Assembly (NCBI GenBank): GCA_036501145.1 | Contig: DASYAV010000120.1 | Location: 62,001 to 126,000, forward strand | DNA from: PALSA-505 sp036501145 | GTDB lineage: Bacteria > Actinomycetota > Actinomycetes > Streptosporangiales > Streptosporangiaceae | DNA length: 64,000 nt | Direction of reading: 5' to 3' | Shown here: piece by piece, positions 16,268-23,427 of the stretch | How the letters are laid out: every line of letters starts with the position of its first letter | Numbering within the stretch: the first letter of the stretch is position 1 | Notes under the pieces: model-generated | Databases searched by the model: none | The model's input: only the letters and a program-made list of their open reading frames with translations | What the model was told of the DNA's origin: nothing | Made by a program: the position numbers and the translations under genes

Positions 16268-17317
16268 GTGGTTACGCGGCCATTGACTACCAGGGTCCCC
16301 CTGGTCCGTCGCTGCCTGCTGGCAGCCGCGGGAGTCACCTTGGTCGGCGGCCTGGTCAGCTACGCCGCAGCCGTGCAGGCCGCGCCGCAGCCGACGGTCG
16401 CCCAGGTGACGTCCCAGGTGAGCAAGCTGACTACCGCCGAGAACAAGGCCGTCCAGCAGTACGACGTGGTGAATCAGCAGCTGAAGTCGGCGAGCGCCAC
16501 CCTCAAGCAGGTCAACGCCCAGGTGGCCAAGGACCAGACCGATTTCACTGCCGCGCGCAAGTCTCTCGCGGAGGCCGCCGCGGCCGCCTACGAGGACGGC
16601 AACCTGACCTCGATGGCGACGCTGCTCACCTCGGATAACCCGGAGGTCGTGCTCAGCAAGGCCTCGATGCTGGTGCAGCTGTCCTCGGCCAGGTACGCGG
16701 AGATGCGCCAGTTCGTCTCGTCCGCCCGCAAGCTGGCCGGTGCCCAGCAGCAGGCCAAGCGGGCCGAGCAGGGGATCGCGTCGCTGCGCGACAAGCGCAA
16801 GTCGCAGGCCGGCTCGATCGGCAATTCGCTGCACCAGAAGAAGGCCCTGCTCGCCACGCTCACCGCGCAGCAGCAGGCGCAGGTGGTGGCCAAGGCCACT
16901 CCCGGCGGCGGTTCCACCGGGACCACCACGGCCACCGACCCGCTCCCGGCCTCCGGTTCGCAGGCCAACGCGGCCGTCGCGTTCGCCTACCACCAGCTGG
17001 GCTGCCCGTACGTGTACGGCGCCACCGGCCCGTGCCCGCAGGGGTTCGACTGCTCGGGGCTGGCCCAGGCGGCCTGGGCCGCGGCGGGCGTGTCGATCCC
17101 CCGGGACACCTACGAGCAGTGGAGCGCGCTGCAGCACGTGCCGCTGTCCGACCTGCAGCCGGGTGATCTCATCTACTTCAACGGCGAGAGTCACGTCGGC
17201 GTCTACGTCGGCGGCGGCTACATGATCGACGCGCCACAACCGGGCCAGAACGTAGAGAAGGTCAGCCTGTCCGGGTCGTGGTACCAGTCCACCGAGGACG
17301 GTGCGGCCCGCCCGTAA
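16268..17317 (+). CDS. Secreted NlpC/P60 peptidoglycan endopeptidase
   Basis: This 349-residue protein has a signal peptide (CLLAAAGVTLVGGLVSYAAA), a long coiled-coil at about residues 45-205, a Gly/Thr-rich linker, and a C-terminal NlpC/P60 domain. The active-site Cys262 is in FDCSGL and His309 in SHVGVY. Asp321 in MIDAP sits where RipA has its third-residue Glu. It should cut D-Glu/meso-DAP stem peptides, and the coiled coil probably autoinhibits it. GTG start, with AAGGAG 12 bases upstream. Expression is probably governed by the c-di-AMP riboswitch in its leader. Equivalent in position to Rv2190c. Confidence 0.93.
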   Translation: MVTRPLTTRVPLVRRCLLAAAGVTLVGGLVSYAAAVQAAPQPTVAQVTSQVSKLTTAENKAVQQYDVVNQQLKSASATLKQVNAQVAKDQTDFTAARKSLAEAAAAAYEDGNLTSMATLLTSDNPEVVLSKASMLVQLSSARYAEMRQFVSSARKLAGAQQQAKRAEQGIASLRDKRKSQAGSIGNSLHQKKALLATLTAQQQAQVVAKATPGGGSTGTTTATDPLPASGSQANAAVAFAYHQLGCPYVYGATGPCPQGFDCSGLAQAAWAAAGVSIPRDTYEQWSALQHVPLSDLQPGDLIYFNGESHVGVYVGGGYMIDAPQPGQNVEKVSLSGSWYQSTEDGAARP

Positions 17318-17436
17318 CGCCATCCCGGCTCCGCCTGTGGCGCCGTTCTCCCGCGCCGCCATGTGCACCGGGGTGCTGCCCGCATGCCAGGCTGGTACCC
17401 GGGTCATCTAGCGACGACGGAGGCGAGAGGACGGCT

Positions 17437-18381
17437 ATGGCACAGCGGATCTGCGTGACGGGAGCCAGCGGGCAGGCTGGCCGGGCCGTGGTCAGCGATC
17501 TGGCCGGGCACGGCTATGACGTGGCCGCGACCGACATGGTGGTGAGCAGGGCCGACCGCGAGGCCGGCATGCTGCGTGCCGACCTGACCGACTACGGGCA
17601 GGCGCTCGAGGCGCTGCACGGCGCGGACGCCGTCGTGCACCTGGCCAACATCCCCGCGCCCGGCCTGGAAACCCCGGCGGTCACGTTCAACGCGAACATC
17701 ACCATGAACTTCAACGTCTTCCACGCGGCCGCCGCGCTCGACATGGTCCGGGTGGTGTGGGCGTCCAGCGAGACCACGCTGGGCCTGCCCTTCGACGAAC
17801 CGCCCAGGTACGCGCCGGTGGACGAGGAGCACTACCCGGTGCCGACGTCCACGTACGCGCTGTCCAAGGTGGCCAGCGAGACGGTCGCCGGGCAGATCTC
17901 GCAGTGGTCGGGCATCCCGTTCGTCGCGCTGCGCTTCTCCAACATCATGGCGCCGGGCGACTACCAGCGGTTCCCCGGGGTCTGGGCCGACCCGCACGCG
18001 CGCAAGTGGAACCTGTGGGGCTACATCGACGAGCGGGACGTCGCCGCGGCCTGCCGGCTGGCCCTGGAGGCCCCGGAGGACGCCGTCGAGGGCAGCCCCG
18101 CCTTCATCATCGCGGCCGCGGACACCGTCATGGACCGCCCGTCCGCGGAACTGCTGGCCGAGGTCTTCCCGGACGTGCCGGTCCACGGCGACCTGCCGGA
18201 GTTCGGCACGCTGCTGTCCATCGGCCGGGCCCGGCAGGTGCTCGGTTTCGAGCCCGGCCACTCCTGGCGCGACCACGTCGCCGGCGGGAAGACCTCCGCC
18301 GGCGAGAAGAAGCCCGCCAGCGGAAAGAAGCCGGCCAGCGCTAAGAAGCCCGCCAGCCGGAAGAAGCCGGCCAAGGCCTGA
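17437..18381 (+). CDS. NAD-dependent epimerase/dehydratase with Lys-Pro-Ala-rich tail
   Basis: This 314-residue extended short-chain dehydrogenase has a Rossmann motif, VTGASGQAG, at residues 7-15. The catalytic pair is Tyr140/Lys144 in YALSK, with Ser residues at 110-111. The substrate is unknown; nucleotide-sugar epimerases and related dehydratases share this fold. The last 32 residues are unusual: four KKPA units separated by Ser-x, resembling the tails of actinobacterial histone-like proteins. GAGAGG lies six bases before ATG 17437. It converges with the P450 gene 12 bases away. Confidence 0.88.
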   Translation: MAQRICVTGASGQAGRAVVSDLAGHGYDVAATDMVVSRADREAGMLRADLTDYGQALEALHGADAVVHLANIPAPGLETPAVTFNANITMNFNVFHAAAALDMVRVVWASSETTLGLPFDEPPRYAPVDEEHYPVPTSTYALSKVASETVAGQISQWSGIPFVALRFSNIMAPGDYQRFPGVWADPHARKWNLWGYIDERDVAAACRLALEAPEDAVEGSPAFIIAAADTVMDRPSAELLAEVFPDVPVHGDLPEFGTLLSIGRARQVLGFEPGHSWRDHVAGGKTSAGEKKPASGKKPASAKKPASRKKPAKA

Positions 18382-18393
18382 CCGCCTGGCCGG

Positions 18394-19686
18394 TCACGCC
18401 ACGGCCCGCCCGGCCACCAGACGTGCCGCCCGGGCCGGCCCGGCCGCCACCGGGAGCCGGAGCGGGCCGCGGATCAAGGTGGTCTGGCGCCGGCGCATGG
18501 GCCCGGCCAGCGACAGCCCGGGCATCCGCTCGGCCAGCATGCGCAGCGCGATGGTGGCCTCCAGCCGGGCCAGCGGCTGCCCGAGGCAGTAGTGGATGCC
18601 GCTGGAGAAGGCCAGGTGCTCGGCCGCGGGCTGGCGGTGGATGCCGAACCGGCTGGGTTCGTCGTACACCTCGGGATCCCGGTTCGCCCCGCCGACGAGC
18701 GCCATCACGGTCTGCCCCTTGCGCACCGGCTGGTCCTCGATCCGCATGTCCTCCAGCGCGATCCGCGCGGTGAACTGGACCGGCGGGTCGAACCGCAGCG
18801 TCTCCTCCACCGCGCGGGGCGCCAGCCCCGCTGGGTCCGCGCACAGGTCGCGCCACTGCGCGGGGTGGCTCAGCAGCGCCAGCACGCTGTTGCCGATCAG
18901 GTTGACCGTGGTCTCGAACCCGGCCACCAGCAGCAGCCCGCACACCGGCAGCATCTCCTCCGGCCTGATCTGGTCCTCCCCGGCGGCGACCAGGCGGCTG
19001 ATGATGTCGTCGGCCGGTTCCCGGCGGCGCAGCTCGAACAGCTCCTCGAACAGCCGCCGCAGCCGCAGGCCGTTGGCCATCAGCGCCCTGGCGTGCCGCA
19101 GCGACTTGATGCCGTCCAGCGCACTGCCCACGGCCGCGCCGTACCGGGCGAACTCCGCGGAGTCCGCGTCCGGCACGCCGAGCAGATCGGTGATGACCGC
19201 GATCGGCAGCGGCGCGGCGAACCCCGGCATCAGGTCGAACCGGCCGGCCGAGGCCGCCCGGTCCAGCAGCCCGCCGACCGTGCGCTCGATCCGGTCCCGG
19301 TAGGACGCCACCACCTTCGGGCTGAACGCGGGCAGCGCCAGCCGCCGCAGCCGGGTGTGATCCGGCGGGTTCATCTCCAGGAACGACAGGTCGACGCCGT
19401 CCGCCGGGCTGGGCGCGCCGCCGTCCTCCGGGCGCACCCCGAGCCGCCGGTTGCGCAGTACCGAGTTGCACACCCGGTGGCTGGCGGTCACCCAGTTGCC
19501 CATCAGGGTCGGCACCAGAGTGCCGCGCCCGCGGATCTGCTCGTAGATCGGATACGGGTCGGTGTGCCCGGCGCGCAGCTGGAGCCGCGCCATCGGCTCC
19601 CGCCGCAGGTATCCGGCGTAGCCGACGACGGCCCGCTCGCGGTACAGCCGGGCGGCGAACCCGATGGCCCGGCCGATGTCGCTCAT
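18394..19686 (-). CDS. Cytochrome P450
   Basis: This 430-residue bacterial class I P450 shows the I-helix oxygen-binding motif (VAGFETTVN), the ExxR motif (EETLR), and the heme-thiolate loop FSSGIHYCLGQPLAR. It catalyses monooxygenation using external ferredoxin and reductase, which are not encoded nearby. AAGGAG lies five bases before ATG 19686, so this is chosen over the GTG at 19692 that overlaps the upstream stop. It lies immediately downstream of, and is coupled to, a TetR-family gene that probably controls it. The substrate is unknown. Confidence 0.94.
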   Translation of the reverse strand: MSDIGRAIGFAARLYRERAVVGYAGYLRREPMARLQLRAGHTDPYPIYEQIRGRGTLVPTLMGNWVTASHRVCNSVLRNRRLGVRPEDGGAPSPADGVDLSFLEMNPPDHTRLRRLALPAFSPKVVASYRDRIERTVGGLLDRAASAGRFDLMPGFAAPLPIAVITDLLGVPDADSAEFARYGAAVGSALDGIKSLRHARALMANGLRLRRLFEELFELRRREPADDIISRLVAAGEDQIRPEEMLPVCGLLLVAGFETTVNLIGNSVLALLSHPAQWRDLCADPAGLAPRAVEETLRFDPPVQFTARIALEDMRIEDQPVRKGQTVMALVGGANRDPEVYDEPSRFGIHRQPAAEHLAFSSGIHYCLGQPLARLEATIALRMLAERMPGLSLAGPMRRRQTTLIRGPLRLPVAAGPARAARLVAGRAVA

Positions 19687-19688
19687 CG

Positions 19689-20273
19689 TCACTCCTTCGG
19701 TGCGGCGCCCACGCCGTGCAGGAACGTGCGCAGGGCAAGGTCAGGGGCGTCCAGCGGGGCCAGCTTGCCCGCCTGGACCGACTCGGCGGCGGTGTAGATC
19801 ACCGCATAGAACGTCTGCATCAGCCACCACTCCGGCAGCCCCGCGGCCAGCAGCCCGTGATCCTGCGCCCGCTTGAGCACGGTCACGCAGCGCTGCTCCG
19901 CCGCGATCCAGCGGTTGTCGAGGTCCTTGATGTGGTCGAAAACCGGCGTCCGCCACAAGAACGCGAGCTGCGGCCCGATCGCGATCAGCGCCCCGGCCAG
20001 CGCGCGCAGCCCGCCGTCGCGGTCCCCGGCGCCGCCGGCCGCGTCCACCGCCTGCTCCCACAGGTCGATGGCCCGGTGCCCGACCGCGCACAGCAGATCC
20101 TCGCGGGTGGCGTAGTGCTTGTGCAGCGTCGTCCGGCCGATCCCGGCCGCCGCCGCCACCTCGGCCAGCGACGCCGCCGGGTCGGCGACCAGCACCTCGG
20201 CCGCCACATCCAGCACCGACGGCCGCCCGCGCCGCCCGGATCCCGCGGCCATCCCCGCATCGCGAACACTCAT
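19689..20273 (-). CDS. TetR/AcrR family transcriptional regulator
   Basis: This 194-residue protein has an N-terminal TetR helix-turn-helix (SLAEVAAAAGIGRTTLHKHYATREDLLCAVG) and a helical C-terminal ligand domain. The start at 20273 is set by domain extent; the reading frame continues upstream antisense to pimB and was not used. Its stop overlaps the potential GTG of the P450 gene, so the two are cotranscribed. A CGAACA-4-TGTTCG palindrome covers the start codon and may be its own operator. Confidence 0.9.
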   Translation of the reverse strand: MSVRDAGMAAGSGRRGRPSVLDVAAEVLVADPAASLAEVAAAAGIGRTTLHKHYATREDLLCAVGHRAIDLWEQAVDAAGGAGDRDGGLRALAGALIAIGPQLAFLWRTPVFDHIKDLDNRWIAAEQRCVTVLKRAQDHGLLAAGLPEWWLMQTFYAVIYTAAESVQAGKLAPLDAPDLALRTFLHGVGAAPKE

Positions 20274-20278
20274 GTTCG
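20263..20278. promoter_or_regulatory. Candidate TetR operator (CGAACA-4 nt-TGTTCG)
   Basis: A perfect inverted repeat with 6-base arms overlaps the TetR start codon. The half-site ATGTTC recurs 20 bases away at 20292-20297. Its location at the 5' end of the tetR-P450 transcript suits autorepression. The assignment is by symmetry only. Confidence 0.4.
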
Positions 20279-20345
20279 TGACAGTACAACAATGTTCACA
20301 TCCGGGCAACGGTGTGCAGCGCGCGGGATGGGGCGGCCGAGCTAC

Positions 20346-20351
20346 TAGGAT
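20346..20351 (+). promoter_or_regulatory. Leaderless-type -10 box (TAGGAT) for pimB
   Basis: TAGGAT ends nine bases before the ATG at 20361, and no Shine-Dalgarno sequence is visible. The region is shared with the divergent tetR-P450 promoter. Confidence 0.35.
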
Positions 20352-20360
20352 CGGCGGGCT

Positions 20361-21485
20361 ATGGGGAACACGCTGGTCGTTACCAACGACTTCCCGCCTC
20401 GCCGGGGCGGCATCCAGTCGTTCGTGCACGCCCTGGTGACCCGGCTGCCACCGGGCACCGTCACCGTGTACGCGCCGGCCTGGGAAGGCGCGGCCGAGTT
20501 CGACCGCGCGCAGCCGTTCCCGGTGATCCGCCACCCCACCTCGCTGATGCTGCCGGTGCCGGCAGTGCGCGGCCGCGCGGTGGCCGCGCTGCACGAGCAC
20601 AGCTGTGACCGGGTGATCTTCGGCGCGGCCGCGCCGCTGGGCCTGCTCGCCCCGGCGCTGCGCCGGGCCGGCGCCCGCCGGCTGATCGGCATCACGCACG
20701 GCCACGAGGCCGGCTGGGCCGCACTGCCCGCCGCCCGCGGCCTGCTCCGCCGGATCGGCGACTCCGTGGACGTGCTGACCTACCTGGGCGAGTACTTCCG
20801 GGTCCGGCTGGCCGGCGCGCTGTCCCCGGCCGCCACGGGCCGGATGCGCCGGCTGGCGCCCGGCGTGGACGTGACCACGTTCCGCCCCGGCGCGGGCGGC
20901 GCCGGCATCCGCGCCCGGCTCGGCCTGGCCGGCCGCCCGGTGGTGGTGTGCGTGTCCCGACTGGTGCCGCGCAAGGGCCAGGACACCCTGCTGCGGGCCT
21001 GGCCGGCCGTGCTGGCCGCGGCCCCGGATGCGGCTTTGCTGGTGGTCGGCTCGGGGCCGTTCAGGCAAAAGCTGGAAAATATGGCTGAACGGCTGCCGCC
21101 TGGAGCAGTGCACTTCACCGGACCGGTCGCGGGAACAGACCTGCCTTCGTACTACGACGCCGGTGATGTGTTCGCCATGCCGTGCCGCACCCGCAGGGGC
21201 GGGCTCGACGTCGAGGGGCTGGGCATCGTGTACCTGGAGGCGTCGGCCACCGGGCTGCCGGTGGTGGGCGGCGACTCCGGCGGGGCGCCGGATGCGATCA
21301 GGGACGGCGAGACCGGGTACGTGGTGCCCGGCCGCAGCCCCGGCGCGGTGGCGGAGCGGATCATCGAGCTGGTCACCGACCCGGCCCGGGCCAAGGCCAT
21401 GGGCCAGCAGGGCCTGGACTGGGTGCACCAGGAGTGGCGCTGGGACCTGGTCGCCGCCCGGCTGCAGCGCATCCTGGACGGCTGA
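20361..21485 (+). CDS. pimB: GT4 phosphatidylinositol mannoside mannosyltransferase (PimB-like)
   Basis: This 374-residue GT-B fold glycosyltransferase has an N-terminal VVTNDFPPRRGGIQSFVHAL acceptor-side motif and a C-terminal donor domain with VVCVSRLVPRKGQDTLLRAWP. The ExxxxxE-type sequence EGLGIVYLEASATGLPVV is also present. Both the motifs and the locus match PimB' (Rv2188c), which adds the second mannose from GDP-mannose to phosphatidylinositol monomannoside on the cytoplasmic face of the membrane. Whether this lineage makes PIMs is not shown by the window. The next gene follows after about 50 bases. Confidence 0.85.
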   Translation: MGNTLVVTNDFPPRRGGIQSFVHALVTRLPPGTVTVYAPAWEGAAEFDRAQPFPVIRHPTSLMLPVPAVRGRAVAALHEHSCDRVIFGAAAPLGLLAPALRRAGARRLIGITHGHEAGWAALPAARGLLRRIGDSVDVLTYLGEYFRVRLAGALSPAATGRMRRLAPGVDVTTFRPGAGGAGIRARLGLAGRPVVVCVSRLVPRKGQDTLLRAWPAVLAAAPDAALLVVGSGPFRQKLENMAERLPPGAVHFTGPVAGTDLPSYYDAGDVFAMPCRTRRGGLDVEGLGIVYLEASATGLPVVGGDSGGAPDAIRDGETGYVVPGRSPGAVAERIIELVTDPARAKAMGQQGLDWVHQEWRWDLVAARLQRILDG

Positions 21486-21535
21486 CCGGCGCAGGCGGGC
21501 GCGTCGTAGCTGGTGAGCGACGTGTGGGTGACAGG

Positions 21536-22237
21536 ATGTCCGGCGTGGGGACAGCAGAATCCGTGCGGCAGGCCGCTGTGGTGCGCCGGGGGGGCGCCTG
21601 CCGCGTATGGCACGTCATTCTGGCCGCGGTGATCGGCGCGGCCATGGTCACGCAGATCGTGGTGCTCGTACGCAGCGGGACCGATGTGAACACCGCGCTG
21701 GGTGAGCGCGGGGTCGGGGTTGCTGTCCGTCTCGCCCGCCTGGCGAGCTACTTCACCATCGAGAGCAACCTGCTCGTGCTCGCGCTCGCGGTCAGCCTGA
21801 TCCTCGCCCCGGCCCGGGACGGCCGGCTGTGGCGGGTGCTGCACGCGGACGCCCTGCTGGGCATCATCATCACCGGCCTGGTCTTCGCCACCGTGCTGGC
21901 CGGGCAGGTGCAGCACCACGGCGTCGGCGCCTGGCTGAACGCCGGGTTCCACTACTTCGCGCCGGCCTGGGCGGTGGTGGGCTGGCTGCTGTTCGGGCCC
22001 CGCCCGCGGCTGGACCGGGCCACGGCCGGCTGGCTGTTCGCCTGGCCGCTGCTGTGGATCGCCTATACCTTCGCGCACGGCGCCGCGACAGCCTGGTACC
22101 CCTATCCCTTCCTGGACGCGCACACCCACGGGTACGCCGTCGCTTCCCGGAACACCGCGGCGGTGGTGGTCCTCGCGCTGATCATCATCGCCATCCTGCG
22201 CCCCCTGGACCGTCGCCTGCCCACGCTGGCCCGGTGA
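21536..22237 (+). CDS. Pr6Pr-family integral membrane protein
   Basis: This 233-residue protein has six predicted membrane helices. Typical Pr6Pr/FAR-17a-like features are SYFTIESNLLVLALAVSLI, NAGFHYFAPAWAVVGWLLFGPR and the late YPYPFLDAHTHGY segment. The function of this bacterial family is unknown. ATG 21536 is used; the frame extends upstream only antisense through pimB. It may be cotranscribed with pimB and converges with the YbhB gene. Confidence 0.8.
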   Translation: MSGVGTAESVRQAAVVRRGGACRVWHVILAAVIGAAMVTQIVVLVRSGTDVNTALGERGVGVAVRLARLASYFTIESNLLVLALAVSLILAPARDGRLWRVLHADALLGIIITGLVFATVLAGQVQHHGVGAWLNAGFHYFAPAWAVVGWLLFGPRPRLDRATAGWLFAWPLLWIAYTFAHGAATAWYPYPFLDAHTHGYAVASRNTAAVVVLALIIIAILRPLDRRLPTLAR

Positions 22238-22256
22238 CCACCCCACGGGCTCGGCG

Positions 22257-22823
22257 CTAGCGGATTTCGTATGTTCCGTCCAGCCGGGCGCGGCCGATGG
22301 TGTGGCCAGCGATGGCGGCGATCGCCTCATCGAGGGCGAAGCCGGCCGGCAGGCCTGGGGCCTGGTCGAGGGCGAAGAGCTGGAAGACATAGGCGTGGGG
22401 TCCGTGTGACCGGATCGGCATGGGTCCGGCCCAGCCGCGGTGGCCGAGCGCGCCTTTCCCGTGCCGGATACCCGGAATCGGGCTGGGGTTGGCGAGGGCG
22501 TTCTCCGGGAGGCCGTGGAGTGCGGGGCTGATGCCCAGGGTGAGCGCATGGGTGGCTGGGTTCCCACGGGGGACGTCTGGGTCTTGCACGATGAGCGCAA
22601 GCTCGACGGTGCCGGCCGGCGGCCGCGTCCAGTTGAGGGCGGGCGAGATGTTCGCGCCGAACAGCCTGCTGCGGTGCTTTTCCGGTATGGGTGCCCCGTG
22701 GTCGAAGTCGGGACTGGTCAGGGTGAAGTTCCCGGGTGCCTGCAGATCGGGGCGGGCCCAGGCGAGGGTGTGCTGGCCGGCCCGCCGGTTGCGCAGTGCG
22801 ACGCCGAGAGGATTCGCGGGCAT
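22257..22823 (-). CDS. YbhB/YbcL family Raf-kinase-inhibitor-like (PEBP) protein
   Basis: This 188-residue PEBP-fold protein has the conserved anion-pocket segments NISPALNWTRPP, ALIVQDPDVP with the DPD motif, and GWAGPMPIRSHGPHAYVFQLFALD with the GxxGP...HxYxF pattern. Bacterial PEBPs bind phosphorylated or anionic ligands, but their roles are poorly defined. GGAGGAG precedes the ATG. It is the last gene of an MFS-isochorismatase-YbhB operon controlled by the divergent MarR gene, with only 4 bases to the preceding gene. Confidence 0.9.
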   Translation of the reverse strand: MPANPLGVALRNRRAGQHTLAWARPDLQAPGNFTLTSPDFDHGAPIPEKHRSRLFGANISPALNWTRPPAGTVELALIVQDPDVPRGNPATHALTLGISPALHGLPENALANPSPIPGIRHGKGALGHRGWAGPMPIRSHGPHAYVFQLFALDQAPGLPAGFALDEAIAAIAGHTIGRARLDGTYEIR

Positions 22824-22827
22824 GACG

Positions 22828-23385
22828 TCAACTCCTCCCGCGGTCGAGGAAGCCGATGATCTCGGCGCTGGTGGCGGTCTCGCCGAGCCTGGGGAAGACG
22901 CGTTCGAGGCTGTGCCGGTGGGCGCCGGGGTCTTGGTCGGTCATCGCGTCCGTGGCGAGTACGACGTGGTAGCCGTGGTCGTGGGCGGAGCGTGCGGTGG
23001 ATTCGACGCCTGCGCTGGTGGCGACGCCGGCGAGCATGACCTGGGTCACGCCGAGGTCGCGCAGCAGGGTGTCCAGGCCGGTGTCGTGGAAGGCGCTGCG
23101 GCGCCGCTTGGTGATCAGGTGGTCGCCCGGCTGCGGCCCGAGTTCGTCGATGATGTCCGCCCAGCCCGGGGGCAGCGCGCTGGTGCCGCCCTGGTAGCTG
23201 ACTTCGGTGCGGCCGGGAGCGCGGCCGGTGACGTTGACCAGCACGACGGGGAGGTCGTGCTGCCGGAATGCTTTCGCCAGCGCTGCTGCGCTCGGCACGA
23301 CGTGCTGGACCGCGCCGGAGACGATCCCCCTCTGCAGGTCGATGACGACGAGGGCGGGTGTGGGGTCGAGAGTGGTCAGCGGCAT
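22828..23385 (-). CDS. Isochorismatase-family (cysteine hydrolase fold) protein lacking the catalytic Cys
   Basis: This 185-residue alpha/beta hydrolase of the isochorismatase/nicotinamidase superfamily has Asp16 (VIDLQRG) and Lys93 (ITKRRRSAF) of the catalytic triad. The nucleophile position, normally Cys in a VATxxCVEST context, is Gly126 in VATSAGVEST. It should therefore not work by the usual thioester chemistry; isochorismatases proper also lack Cys, so hydrolysis by other means is possible. AAGGAG lies eight bases from the ATG. Second gene of the MarR-controlled operon. Confidence 0.85.
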   Translation of the reverse strand: MPLTTLDPTPALVVIDLQRGIVSGAVQHVVPSAAALAKAFRQHDLPVVLVNVTGRAPGRTEVSYQGGTSALPPGWADIIDELGPQPGDHLITKRRRSAFHDTGLDTLLRDLGVTQVMLAGVATSAGVESTARSAHDHGYHVVLATDAMTDQDPGAHRHSLERVFPRLGETATSAEIIGFLDRGRS

Positions 23386-23427
23386 GGATTGCGCTCCTTG
23401 GGGATATCAGCGATGGAAGGGCAGGGC

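Noticed and set aside
16243..16638. A 131-codon frame starting just after the riboswitch
   Set aside because: It is out of phase with the NlpC/P60 frame, has no signal peptide or domain, and overlaps it entirely.
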